The notes under the pieces are model-generated. The model ran no database searches, was not told the DNA's origin, and saw nothing but the letters and a program-made list of their open reading frames with translations. From a virus, in the IMG/VR virus record IMGVR_UViG_3300032246_002986, positions 22,541 to 86,540 of that record: a stretch of 64,000 bases of DNA. One strand, written 5' to 3'. Below, piece by piece: positions 29,101 through 35,430 of the stretch; position 1 is the first letter of the stretch, and each line of letters begins with the position of its first letter. The position numbers and the translations under genes are program-made.

Positions 29101-31599
29101 GTCTCCATCAGAAAGTTGTTTAACGGGCACCAGGTTGATTTGGCTAGCTGTGTTGTCCAGATAAAATTCGGTGGCTCTGGGAATGTCTACTACCAGGTTG
29201 TTGCTTAAATAGACCAGATTATTGACTGTGTCCACGTATTTGACAGTGGCAGTGATGTTATTGCCAAAAATATTAGTGATTTCTGTACTGGTATTGGTAT
29301 CCATACAATAGCTGTATACTTTTTGTCCTTGCACTATGTTATTAACATCATAGACACTGATGACATTCGTACCCGCTGTGCTGTAATTATAAGTTGGATC
29401 CGTGGTATATGTGGCAGCGTTTACGTTGCGACTATAGTAGCTGGTTATCCGATAGACTGTCTTCCTTACCTCTGGATCGTGATCATTAGCAAACACCACT
29501 GTCAAACCATCCAGCAATTCTATACCGTCGGTGTCGAACACACCATCTGTATTGATGGCTCCGCTGTTCAAACCTTCCACTTCCAACATAGCATTGTTTA
29601 TTTTAGTGTCAATTACTGTGACAGGACCTGCAAAGTTATCTCCGTAATTGAACAATTTAAGATCAGGCAGGAATTCGATGACAGGTCTTTTGGCCTGATC
29701 AGCACTGTCGAAAACAAAAACCTGGTTGGAAACATCTGCTGCATATTGCAAAACATCACGATGGAACCAGCGATTGTTACGGCTCCAAGGATTGCCGTCT
29801 CTGCTGCTGCGATTGATCACCATGTAATCTTTTTGTGTAGGAGCATTGAGAGTGGCATCGAAGTTACCAGCATCATATGTGGTATCACTGAAGTAGTCAC
29901 TGATGTTGTTGTTGATAATTTCCGGGGTGACTAGATCTTGCCAAGGTATCAATTTGATGCCTTTGCCCACTTGTTCTACCACGTACTCATTATCCTGGTA
30001 AGACTTGGGATAGACGTTGCCTGTGAATTTAATTTTCAGTCCGCTGGTGAATTTCACACCATTGGGACTGATATATTGATCTCTGCCCAAGATCTGGTTG
30101 ATGTTCAATTGGGCACTGCTGCCGCTATCAACCAGGTTGATCACTCCATATATCAGGGGATTATCCGCATCCTGATAGTAAAGCGTATCCACGTTGGCTG
30201 TGAGATTGGGGAATGGCAGGACCTGACCACTGCTGTTCTTGTAGCAGTACAGATGCCCATATTTGGTTCCCTGGTTGACGAAAGTCTTATATTCATTAGG
30301 CCAGCCCGTTTCATAGGTCAATTTGATTTTTCTGAAATCAGGATTGGGTAGCTGGTTGTAAAAACCCACGAATACACCTGTGTTGGTCACTGTGGCAGGT
30401 TGGCTCAATACCAGAGTGGTAGTTCCTGCCCCGCTCACCACAGTGGTACTTGGCACTATGCCCTGACCGTATATGGCCTGACCGTTGACGATTCCGGTGC
30501 TGCTGGCAACTGTGATAGTGTTTGTGCTCAACAGCGTGGCAGTGGTGCTTGCTATCAGGCCACTCAATATGGTGGGATTGCTGTTGGTGACTACACGCCA
30601 GATTCCTGTGCGTTGTTCCTGTGGCACATCTGCCCAGGTATCCGCATAAGGAACATTGATATAGATCAATTTGTTGTCAAAGCTACGCACACCATCCATA
30701 TTGTACTGGGTGATGAAATCATCGTAATTTTGATCCTGCATCTTGTTGTAGGGCACATCCACGATCATATCGATTGTCAGGATATCAGGTAGGTTTAACA
30801 GTCTATCCTGTGCATCTTTAGTAGGCACATTGAAAATCAGGGTACCCTGATCCTGTCCGTTATTGACCACGCCCAGAACATCACGTGGGTTGATGTTGCT
30901 TTGTACAGTGCTAGTGCCAGTGGTGCCTATTTCGCTCTGGATCCAGAATCGGTGCCCTGGCTGATTCAATGCAAAAGTGTATTTGCCACCTCGTTGTAAT
31001 GTTATAGTGGGATTGGTGCTGCCTGTGTAGCTGCTGATGTTATAACCGCTTTTGCCGATGCTTGCGCTCTGTACTTCAGTCTCATCGGTGGTCACATAAC
31101 TGATGCGGTCCACAGTGAAATTCTTTTCCAGAGGCACACCTGCCGCTGTGACATCCACTGTGAGCGGGCCATTGGGAACCCAATAATATTGCCTGTAATT
31201 GGTCAGCTTGTCCAGATCCACGAAGCCATCATAATTGTAGTACTGGTTAGTGAACAGGCGGCTGTGATCGTTGTTCAGGCCACCGTTGCTGCTCAACTGG
31301 TTCAGCAATTCAGGATAGCTGTATACATTGTCTATCTTGTAGGTATTGCTATTGAATTGTTTCTTTTTGACTATTACGCCTGGCTCTAACTGGTAAAATT
31401 GGCTGTAACTGTCTGCTTCCCCGATGTAATAATCGTTCTTGTCATATATGGTGCTCTGATCTTGTTGACCGATATATCCGAATATCTTTTTGAGACTGGG
31501 TTCCTGTATCAGTTGATCCACTGTGGCATTCAACAGTCTCTGATTAGTCGCAGTACGAAAAACACTGGGTAGAAATTCGGAACTTTTACGCTTTGCCAT
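17101..31599 (-). CDS. Giant baseplate structural protein (4832 residues), gp7 position
   Basis: A single uninterrupted frame of 14.5 kb, AAGG before the ATG, nine bases after the gp6 stop. T4 has the much smaller gp7 (about 1000 residues) at this place, so this is a positional counterpart; homology to gp7 was not visible. The N-terminus (SSEFLPSVFRTATNQRLLNA) resembles giant structural proteins of aquatic T4-like phages. The chain is a mosaic of beta modules: at least eight units of about 70 residues with a vyVnG..DYt...v.F..aP..gd.V.I pattern, and seven FG-GAP-like repeats at residues about 2360-3140. There are very few cysteines and no membrane segment. It probably forms a large wedge or peripheral part of the baseplate and could carry host-binding surfaces. 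Transcription is probably by read-through from the gp6 late promoter. Confidence 0.8.
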   Translation of the reverse strand: MAKRKSSEFLPSVFRTATNQRLLNATVDQLIQEPSLKKIFGYIGQQDQSTIYDKNDYYIGEADSYSQFYQLEPGVIVKKKQFNSNTYKIDNVYSYPELLNQLSSNGGLNNDHSRLFTNQYYNYDGFVDLDKLTNYRQYYWVPNGPLTVDVTAAGVPLEKNFTVDRISYVTTDETEVQSASIGKSGYNISSYTGSTNPTITLQRGGKYTFALNQPGHRFWIQSEIGTTGTSTVQSNINPRDVLGVVNNGQDQGTLIFNVPTKDAQDRLLNLPDILTIDMIVDVPYNKMQDQNYDDFITQYNMDGVRSFDNKLIYINVPYADTWADVPQEQRTGIWRVVTNSNPTILSGLIASTTATLLSTNTITVASSTGIVNGQAIYGQGIVPSTTVVSGAGTTTLVLSQPATVTNTGVFVGFYNQLPNPDFRKIKLTYETGWPNEYKTFVNQGTKYGHLYCYKNSSGQVLPFPNLTANVDTLYYQDADNPLIYGVINLVDSGSSAQLNINQILGRDQYISPNGVKFTSGLKIKFTGNVYPKSYQDNEYVVEQVGKGIKLIPWQDLVTPEIINNNISDYFSDTTYDAGNFDATLNAPTQKDYMVINRSSRDGNPWSRNNRWFHRDVLQYAADVSNQVFVFDSADQAKRPVIEFLPDLKLFNYGDNFAGPVTVIDTKINNAMLEVEGLNSGAINTDGVFDTDGIELLDGLTVVFANDHDPEVRKTVYRITSYYSRNVNAATYTTDPTYNYSTAGTNVISVYDVNNIVQGQKVYSYCMDTNTSTEITNIFGNNITATVKYVDTVNNLVYLSNNLVVDIPRATEFYLDNTASQINLVPVKQLSDGDTVVAMEGTVRQGQVYKFLNNEYIACQQKTSRPQFPLFDILDNDSISLSDTGAYPSSNFAGSYLFNYAIGTGSRDTELGFPLVYKNIGNIGDIVFENYYNTDLFNYNYNKADTVKNINMGYAAIINGYDNYKFANGWKSVTDKSKQYICKTIDVTELQTNNFDLDVKYSNSYFENNLFVYVNSKLKAQNTDYTIKTSNTSCVITFATALVPTDRVFIKIFGSSLNYKQDYSIPKNLNFNSGNEDLTQVTLGDLRNHLIEIGNNSLEMTGSAAGSNNFRDINYTNIGGKLLQHSASLRPAALMLANQDADPAKAIVFAAQSYQNFKYQFIDYLNNNQFPNSSNYKDCVDIILQNFNQNSMITSNYYYTDMVAFGNSYIINQYTIANTTYRTFNLTNSYASKPYGYQAVLIYLNDVLLVKDRDYSLVNYTLTLLDSLTIVRNDVLKVHEYTTTAGCSVPATPTKLGLYPKFIPEIRTDDTYSSGAQQVIVGHDGSITVAYGDYRDYILLEYEKRVYNNIEVSYQNNSNFDLPSVVPGAFRKTDYSLAEWTQLLATSYLTWASNNKVNVFENTLQALVKTSDLFSFNYSKATDKLFKDTVPGYWRGIYQYFYDTDRPHTHPWEMLGFSIKPTWWEAYYGPAPYTGQNLSLWKDLEAGKVYNGNPSASYIDTRYSRPGLTKIIPVDEHGNLLPPLQSIVTSYDDSTAADNWRIGDQSPQETAWRRSSDYPFAVQLAWMLARPAEYCALKYNTRDLVYNSKLDQIINVANNNRMFDFKLSSPSEYVPGLNIWIQERLTYLNLDSQSHWTDVVENSTFNLVYKMAGFTDKSYLTVVADQVSPQSSNSSILIPAENYELIVSKSAPVSRAVYSAVIIQKTASGFQINGFDKERPYFLVIPSRVTNNNYTITSGSERAIVYQDSYDSVTSYPYNTIFTSQQQVVDFLISYGRYLENQGFVFDNLLPDNATISDFTLSAKEFLFWNQQNWGSSTVISLTPAGTKLGFNSPFGIVDKITNDHNYTKVIDSDGVVLTGRDYRVYREDNYFNINLKNQQKGIHLLDIAVVQYEHCLVFDNKTVFNDVLYEEKIGSRQFRLRLDGAKTSEWNGSLYAPGFLINHVPVEQWASFTDYYKGDIVLYKNQYYAAQNFIPGNKKFTASNWYQINGDMLNKQLMPNMASQAAQFTNFYDSDSPDLNTTADRQSKHAFGFQDRQYFTDLGMDRTSQYKFYLGMIKQKGTQAVMNAFLRNSQNRLNTDLEIKEQWAVKIGSYGGISNREKIEFSLANSKVINNNYLFEFVSQTDQRSDIYNSVKYTDLLIKPKSYTLEPFTAITAPKENYASAGPVQLTDVNATVFDINKIYNISKLNTILSEGSKIWIAADSSNQWGVYRLSANGNVKVINVNQTSPTEITFITDIPHKLVVLDYVMLKNAKTGSSSTTAGVIDLSGFYRVTRATNTSFTVKITNNSTVSSGSLNANVYKLTNVRFSNVQDFTYKTPVRGWLTGEIVYIDNGDEFVVKQNKANWIYSETHSPTYSVPADQFGTSIRINTSESITVVGAPDKGFGGQVFVYNKDQSGNWREISSLDPGQGQGGVTYTSTKLYGNTGNGTYTTFILPNGASTSNTLVSVGGNIVTSANYTINSPNVLVFNSAVSNGANIFVKIFSQVSNNINVGGSGFGTNLDINDNNLVAITAPKYNSKGSVYVAIANSQAIILDQVIHYDNYNYLTTGVTSTSNANILLANTSSLTGLANGMAILGSGIPANTYINNLWPGGTNLYSIIGINNTATIAAGTRLTIYPNLAPGSTFGTDVIMSSDGSWMYVSDVVTNNVWSYKYKKVTSNVSYRIGTGATSEFAFPNDALNQSLTARDVKITVDGILQIPDVDYYKTPDADSITFYYPPANAAAIHLTYSSWFKEVGLLDQDKLESISLGTSISTNSDGSLLLVGDPDHSYTRDVIYNKNGQAYLFARSAEKYVANGNVSTFTTVSNISDPTVYVDGVVSGFTYNAANNFISLANVPDTDSIVKIDTNQLVLKNTLYPDSGQEKMNFGQKVAVCPTGCSYYVSAPNFNNTTTNNGIVYRFVDVGRQYGSVTGTVSTLSEQFTGSKISINDFIVTFTGNTIASAVNDINQANIRGVVASISSSGYIKIDSTDTTSNNKLDIRNVPVAGQELINTVGQLGLSPVKLVQKIFSPLNQDTERFGEKLNLNYWGNSLVIGATLSNNRLTTTFDNNLTSFDRFSLRYYDTIYRSGAAHLYEYQQSLTETADDIGNFAYASLISTKTISSLDRFSTGIDIGKQYIVVGAPNGKTLGNPTGVMHVYYNKTSTPNWQTIRQSKTKHDSSLITRIYLYNTTTGLLIKELPIVDIFQNKLPNSMESYIDYSVNYDPATYSNVPTTVSFAFDKKNNWGPEKVGSLWWDTNSIKYYDYTQGSTLDQFNTWSLAFPNSTVSIYEWIESDLIPSDYAAKNPLSPPLYTVNNVYSTKVVIDTKTGLPVTRYYFWVRNSLRVRPGQSRPTALEIQNTIANPKNTQDAFATVINSGSFAIYNAASLINNDTNVVVEYKTINNPKPVHVEWTLFDDGTDLGVAEEFLNKLNDSLANQDSGTRMVPDPALSLNEKYGIDLRPRQNIFKDSFTARKFYIEQLNAICTEFPIVLTRNKAVESLDYVDAEPIADTYTVKVNNNEELEFLNKNEYLIDDLALVSDDITAKGWAVYKLVSDAVGTRSWSLYKVQKFNVNNYWSYKDWYSTKYNDSIVFDYILDTERDLSNINLKVGQIIYIKNSTSNGWKIVLINNNNIELIAQQNGTIEFATSLYDQVSAGFGYQTASLEASGFASDNNIEFRHIFEVVQNQLLIAEYRSKFKNLIKIMIDTAANQHLQNDWLFKTSFVDIYHRVRGLDKLPVYLPQPETIVTDFFQEVKPFHTKLKQYVAKYDNKNSPDYANTGVSDFDLPSYYNTTSKTYRSPQLGNSLDTNLIETKAIYQPWNNNHKYQVIRIDVVSSGTGYTGSTTVKVIGDGTGATATVEILNGGVYTVNVTNMGKDYTYAQVVVYGLGTGAKVVPILGNNVARSFDTTIKFDRYTYFNNIQDWQADTTYSIDTVVVNNFEPYRVIANHTSTEKFDFTKFLPLKVKVWYPYTDYDAHDIIIYNRASYVAEINKVTTYTTDSVKTSYPIDQTNNTNSILVTNDNIIVTLNSTALTENIDYVIIRDNINSPNVVFFTAPASAGTLSINYKLASVFTSKNVFDMEYLSAYNGLWLDNACDRIWSYYSPTLGQAGKDLAQLMTGIHYGGVNVLGPVFVATPNYDIVNFDTKTYDVQTKDISGVYDTAGNYEEDTNIISSYTDSKLGLRPEDIIVLGGEYVDTYSSHAPEELVPGIMSDTLDIKVRTLAGSGGPEIKVFSTGASKGVLSYSFDPAVTGVSWPQSGIEKILVFNDNSGPKGNPQAENTDFTIDWYNKTVDFTTSPQDGDGLYFIMLGSTGVNPVYDLNLYADGAETDFDLTDNVLSDVQQAYVKVNGSKVNNWQLVNKLTNGRKILSVRFDTPPAENDFVQIHLYNLALGTRAYTEITEQTFVVNSSSPSYASDYTFYLSNPAEYVDPIGAYTIVRLNQNDLIPSQQSYYIGDAITTTFTLTDSYVKDYSIVISDDIVVVVDGVTKVDTIDYTLNKRSVTVGSVTTWYVDVVFTTAPALNSKITIGDYSSADYRIYGNNTLILSNRITLNQYDVVTAVTMGNHDVTGLYTKIFSGSTNTTTVIDLGFDNNGFESPFDNELNTVAILNSTFTLPVPVYNYNQLYITLKDPNTTGGYNLSPYSEYYLQTPTKLILSDDLGVSSNSTIVVRIFASDTRQNAVEFRIFKDIQDNTKYYAVKPNKTTYLKQDLNLTDTWMYVDDVSKLQNPDASNNLPGIVFVNGERIIYGYSDRINNRLGNLRRGTAGTGAATVHQAGTLVQDTGSFMEIPNSQDTIITADKDILLSNGYNNTRLIANGSVFTQGVMFVNPGESILTSNKTQAAFLRTS
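22180..24522 (-). repeat. Seven FG-GAP-like protein repeats, putative beta-propeller
   Basis: Seven units in the giant protein follow an FG-x-x-(5)-(hydrophobic)-G/S-A/D-P-x-(n)-G-x-(V/Y) plan, as in integrin-alpha FG-GAP blades. They start near residues 2364 (FGTSIRINTSESITVVGAPD), 2504 (FGTNLDIND..AITAPKY), 2627 (FGTDVIMSSDGSWMYVSD), 2754 (LGTSISTNSDGSLLLVGDPD), 2867 (FGQKVAVCPTGCSYYVSAPN), 3020 (FGEKLNL..LVIGATLS) and 3104 (FSTGIDIGKQYIVVGAPN). Small beta modules are inserted between some blades. Confidence 0.6.
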
Positions 31600-31608
31600 T
31601 TTATTACC

Positions 31609-34600
31609 TTAATACGTGATGCTGCTGAGATTAATACCAGCACTGTTGATACCACTTAGAACACCGCTGACAACCTGGACGTTGTCCACAGTAGCACAAT
31701 TAATGAAGATTTCGTTGGGTAGACATCTGATTTCATACAAGCTACCGAAGTTCGCAGTGATGTCCACTGGCACCAAGATGATGCTGCTGAGATGTCCGTC
31801 CATTTTTTGATGGATATATGCACTCAATTCGCTGAAATAAAATGTGCTACCGAAGTCCCAATTTTCCAATGCGAAGTAGTTATTGATAGTATCGATGACT
31901 CGGCTTTTCAATTCCGTGTCACTGATAGTGGTGCCTGGGCTCTTGATGATCTGGAAATTGGCCTGTAGGCTTTTGGCGGATTTGCTGCCGAACAACAGCT
32001 TATACACACCGGCATTCAGGATCATCTCATCGCTCAACATCTTGTACTGGAATAGATCGCTGTAGCTGTTGTTGAGAGTTGTGGTATCCAGATCTGCTGG
32101 TTTGCTAACAGTACCTGTCAGATCCAGAACATAGTTTCTGTATTGCTCGTCATAACTGCGTGTGAGGATGTAGGTGTCGATCAGATTGCTGGGGGCAGGA
32201 TCGATTCTTCTTGTGTTTTCTGCATTGTGCTGGTATTCGAATACCAGATTTTGTCTACCACTGAATGCCAGATATTCATCAGATACATCTGTGAGGGAGT
32301 TCACTGCATTCGTGGTAGTGATCTGCCAAAACTTCTTGTCGGTTGTAGCATATAGCGTTTTGCCAGCTGAGAAATTATTACGCACAGTCAGGATATCGCT
32401 ATATGTCTTATATGTGTAATTTACCACACCCAGATCCTGCAGGCTATATCTCACCAAGTTGTCTATATCCACGTATTTTTTAAAAAATACCTTGCCAGTG
32501 CCTGCATTGAGATTGGTGAATATCTCGGGATCGTTGGGCAGGTTACTGAGATTGTTAACAGGATAGGTAACTTCCACCCTGGTGCTGTCCAGATATCCAT
32601 CAGATTCTATGATGTTTTTGTACACGTTGACGTTTATGTCGTTGAGCAACAAAGTATTGACACTCAAGATCCTCACATTGTCTTTGACCAGAGTATTGGT
32701 GCTGCTGTCATACACTTTGGTAGGGTTGGTGTTGATGAAGGCTACCTGCCTGCTGCTACCGAAAACGAAATCTTGTTGACGGTAAGTCACGGTGTATTTG
32801 ACACCATCCGTGTTGAATTTGAACAACCAACTGCTGTCGCTGCTGCCATATTGGCTGTTGAGATCGAAGTTGTTGTCACTGACTTTATTAATGGGGATGA
32901 TAGTCCAAGGATCTGTGACACTGCTGGTTTTAGCGTAATCGTAAACCAGCGCGAATTCTGTCTTGTTTATGATGTAATTGGTCAGCGTGTTGATGGTGGT
33001 TATCTGGAAATTGGTGCTCCAGGGAGCATATACTTTTTCCAATATAGCACCAGTGGGGATATTATCGCTCAGCGTCACAGCGCCTATGTTACGTCCAGCT
33101 ACCAGGACAGTAGTGGCACCTGTACCAGTGACGCTCTGTATATTGGTCCAGATGTACTGTTTGTCGGTCTCCAATGTGATAGCACCCTGAATTAGCGTAT
33201 TGTTCACATCAAAATAGTAACCAGTGGGCGCACTGAATTTAACCAAACTGCCCACTTTCAGATATTGTCGCACACTCGTGGTGCTGGATCCTATGGGCAT
33301 TATAGTTTTACTGGCGTCTAAAAAGAAACCTGTGCAACTGCTTACATCATTGGTACTGCGGCTCCAAGTAGTGAATGCCAGAGTGGGCATATACAGCGGA
33401 GTGTAATTTTCATAATAGAAGTGTTTTGTAGGGTTGCTGTTGAGCAAAGGCATTATGTTGTTGTCTATAACAGCCAGGATATCGTTCCTGCTGGTATATG
33501 TGAAATCGAAGCTCTGCAGATAGTTATTTTTGTAAAACACACCATCCTTGGCATAGATGTCGGTGCTGCTATATTTTCCAGTGGGATCAGTGATGTCCAA
33601 TCCACGGCTGACGCCACTGGCAAAACGGTTGACGCTCTTGACTTTAACTATATCGCTATAAGTGGTGTAGGGCAGGATGTTGTAATCTTCTCCGTTGACC
33701 ATACGATTCTGGGTATAATAAGCCTGCGGTGCCTTGGCTTTGATCTCATTTGTCAAATCCCTGCGGCTGCTGTTGCTGACAGTGTATTGCAAGCTGGCGT
33801 TGATGGTCAGTGTTTCTGTCCTGCCCAGCTTGCTCACATAAGGTATGGCCACTGTGACGCTGCTCATATCGCTGGGGCTGATGCGGTATGTCTGTCCATT
33901 GCTGATACGGTAATACACACGATAGTTGCCCAGTGGAATGTCAGCGAAACTGCCATCGCCGAATACCAGATCGATCTGATCGTTGATCCTGGTGTTTACG
34001 CTGTACAATGTGCGTATTCCACGAGCAGTGCTGTTGTAGATGGCATTGCTGCCAGCGGTGCTGGGTACCTGTGTCCACTGGTTACCTATAGTGCTATTAT
34101 TGATTTCATACATCCAGATATCATTGTTATTGATATTCTGGTTGTTGATGCTGAACACACGATTGGCTACTTTTTCCGTGATGCTGAAATCCAGGCTGGT
34201 CAATGTGCCTTGTTTGAAATACAAGAAAAATCCAGTGTTGGGACTGCTGTTGCCACGGCTGTCATTCTGATATACGAAGCCAAATTGTCCACGTGTGCCA
34301 GGATCCAATTCGCTGATGGTGTCAGTGGTCAATATGCTGGCACTCAACACTTCGAAATTCATGGTGTTCTGGGCTACTAGACTGCTGAATCCGAACACAG
34401 GCAGTATGGTAGTGGGCACAGCAACATTATATTGCTCTGTACGCACACCATTGATTGTCTTGTTTGCATAGGGTTTGCCGATCTTTTGACCGCTGCCCAG
34501 TGCAGCATTGAACACTTGGGTCATCTGGCCTGCCCAATTGGCATTGTTGGCATCGTTCCACACGATGTTCACACGGCTCAGATTCTGGTTATTGATGTCT

Positions 34601-34983
34601 GTGATGCTTTCAGTGGTGTTGATGCTCTGTATCTTTAAAAATCCACTGGCGCTGCGATTGCGGCTGGGATTATAATTCAACTGTTTTACCAGTTTCAATA
34701 CACTGTCGCGTCTTTCAGCCGTTTCCAGGAAATTTTCTCTGGCATTCAAATCGGTCCTGAACGCGATACTTTGTGCAGTGAATGCTATCAGATCCAACAG
34801 TGCCACATATTCTGAACTTTCGATGAAGTCGTTGAAATCTTCAGCATAATAGGTCTTGATGTAATCTATCATGACTTTTCTGATAGTTTCAAAGTCATAA
34901 CTCTGGAAATCTGCTTCACTAAAAGTGGTGTAGATTTTCTTCCAGTCTTCAGTCGCGAATATGTTGGTTTGTCTAGTTGCCAT
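31609..34983 (-). CDS. 6: Baseplate wedge protein gp6
   Basis: 1124 residues. The N-terminus matches the gp6/J family: IFATEDWKKIYTTFSEAD, then YDFETIRKVMIDYIKTYYAEDF and the conserved FIESSEYVALLDLIAFTAQS with the TDLNARENFLETAERRDSVL stretch. gp6 forms the ring of the T4 baseplate wedge that opens during sheath contraction. T4 gp6 is 660 residues; here the middle (about 400-900) is expanded by beta-rich sequence. The C-terminal part (SELSAYIHQKMDGHLSSIIL) also fits the family. A late promoter AATAAATA lies 18 bases upstream. The giant protein follows directly downstream. Confidence 0.9.
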   Translation of the reverse strand: MATRQTNIFATEDWKKIYTTFSEADFQSYDFETIRKVMIDYIKTYYAEDFNDFIESSEYVALLDLIAFTAQSIAFRTDLNARENFLETAERRDSVLKLVKQLNYNPSRNRSASGFLKIQSINTTESITDINNQNLSRVNIVWNDANNANWAGQMTQVFNAALGSGQKIGKPYANKTINGVRTEQYNVAVPTTILPVFGFSSLVAQNTMNFEVLSASILTTDTISELDPGTRGQFGFVYQNDSRGNSSPNTGFFLYFKQGTLTSLDFSITEKVANRVFSINNQNINNNDIWMYEINNSTIGNQWTQVPSTAGSNAIYNSTARGIRTLYSVNTRINDQIDLVFGDGSFADIPLGNYRVYYRISNGQTYRISPSDMSSVTVAIPYVSKLGRTETLTINASLQYTVSNSSRRDLTNEIKAKAPQAYYTQNRMVNGEDYNILPYTTYSDIVKVKSVNRFASGVSRGLDITDPTGKYSSTDIYAKDGVFYKNNYLQSFDFTYTSRNDILAVIDNNIMPLLNSNPTKHFYYENYTPLYMPTLAFTTWSRSTNDVSSCTGFFLDASKTIMPIGSSTTSVRQYLKVGSLVKFSAPTGYYFDVNNTLIQGAITLETDKQYIWTNIQSVTGTGATTVLVAGRNIGAVTLSDNIPTGAILEKVYAPWSTNFQITTINTLTNYIINKTEFALVYDYAKTSSVTDPWTIIPINKVSDNNFDLNSQYGSSDSSWLFKFNTDGVKYTVTYRQQDFVFGSSRQVAFINTNPTKVYDSSTNTLVKDNVRILSVNTLLLNDINVNVYKNIIESDGYLDSTRVEVTYPVNNLSNLPNDPEIFTNLNAGTGKVFFKKYVDIDNLVRYSLQDLGVVNYTYKTYSDILTVRNNFSAGKTLYATTDKKFWQITTTNAVNSLTDVSDEYLAFSGRQNLVFEYQHNAENTRRIDPAPSNLIDTYILTRSYDEQYRNYVLDLTGTVSKPADLDTTTLNNSYSDLFQYKMLSDEMILNAGVYKLLFGSKSAKSLQANFQIIKSPGTTISDTELKSRVIDTINNYFALENWDFGSTFYFSELSAYIHQKMDGHLSSIILVPVDITANFGSLYEIRCLPNEIFINCATVDNVQVVSGVLSGINSAGINLSSITY

Positions 34984-35001
34984 TTTTTAATTCACCCAGT
35001 G

Positions 35002-35009
35002 TATTTATT
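35002..35009 (-). promoter_or_regulatory. Late promoter, AATAAATA
   Basis: AATAAATA on the minus strand, 18 bases before the gp6 ATG at 34983, in the 48-bp gap after gp25. It probably also drives the giant gene downstream. Confidence 0.75.
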
Positions 35010-35031
35010 AGCTGAATTATATGCTCAGTTA

Positions 35032-35418
35032 TTAAATCACATACAATTTTTTTGTCTTGCTATCGAACAAAACATTGAGAGCTGCTTGTTTGTTATCTGG
35101 AGAGAATGTCAACTGGAAATTGAGCACCAGTCCACGACCATCCGGAGACTCTTGCACAGTGGTGTTTTGCACCACACTAAATCTGGGATCATAACTGATT
35201 ATGCTGTCTATATTGGCTTTTATTTCTTGTTTGAGCGCATTTGTCAGTGGATCAAAAAGGCGATCCCATATGATACAACCGAAATCGGCTTTCATTAGTT
35301 TCTCGCCTTTCTTAATCTGCAGGTGATTCAAAAGGTCTTGTACTATCAGATCGTTATCCGATACCCTGTAGCTTCCGAAGTCTCTGTTTACTGTGCTGTA
35401 ACCGCGATATAATGACAT
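35032..35418 (-). CDS. 25: Baseplate wedge protein gp25
   Basis: 128 residues, the usual length of the GPW/gp25 family. Hallmarks are DFGSYRVSDNDLIVQDLLNH, KKGEKLMKADFGCIIWDRLF, the LKQEIKANIDSIISYDPRF stretch and a final beta pair with LVLNFQLTFSP. gp25 is the sheath-initiating wedge protein that nucleates the contractile sheath next to the tube. The gene lies between the gp5-like hub and gp6, an order also found in other T4-like phages. It begins 12 bases after the stop of the hub gene, and no separate promoter was seen, so it is probably read from upstream. Confidence 0.92.
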   Translation of the reverse strand: MSLYRGYSTVNRDFGSYRVSDNDLIVQDLLNHLQIKKGEKLMKADFGCIIWDRLFDPLTNALKQEIKANIDSIISYDPRFSVVQNTTVQESPDGRGLVLNFQLTFSPDNKQAALNVLFDSKTKKLYVI

Positions 35419-35430
35419 ATGATATTTACC

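Noticed and set aside
35419-35430. GGTAAATA as a late promoter for gp25
   Set aside because: It lies only four bases before the gp25 ATG, too close for a transcript start upstream of the codon.
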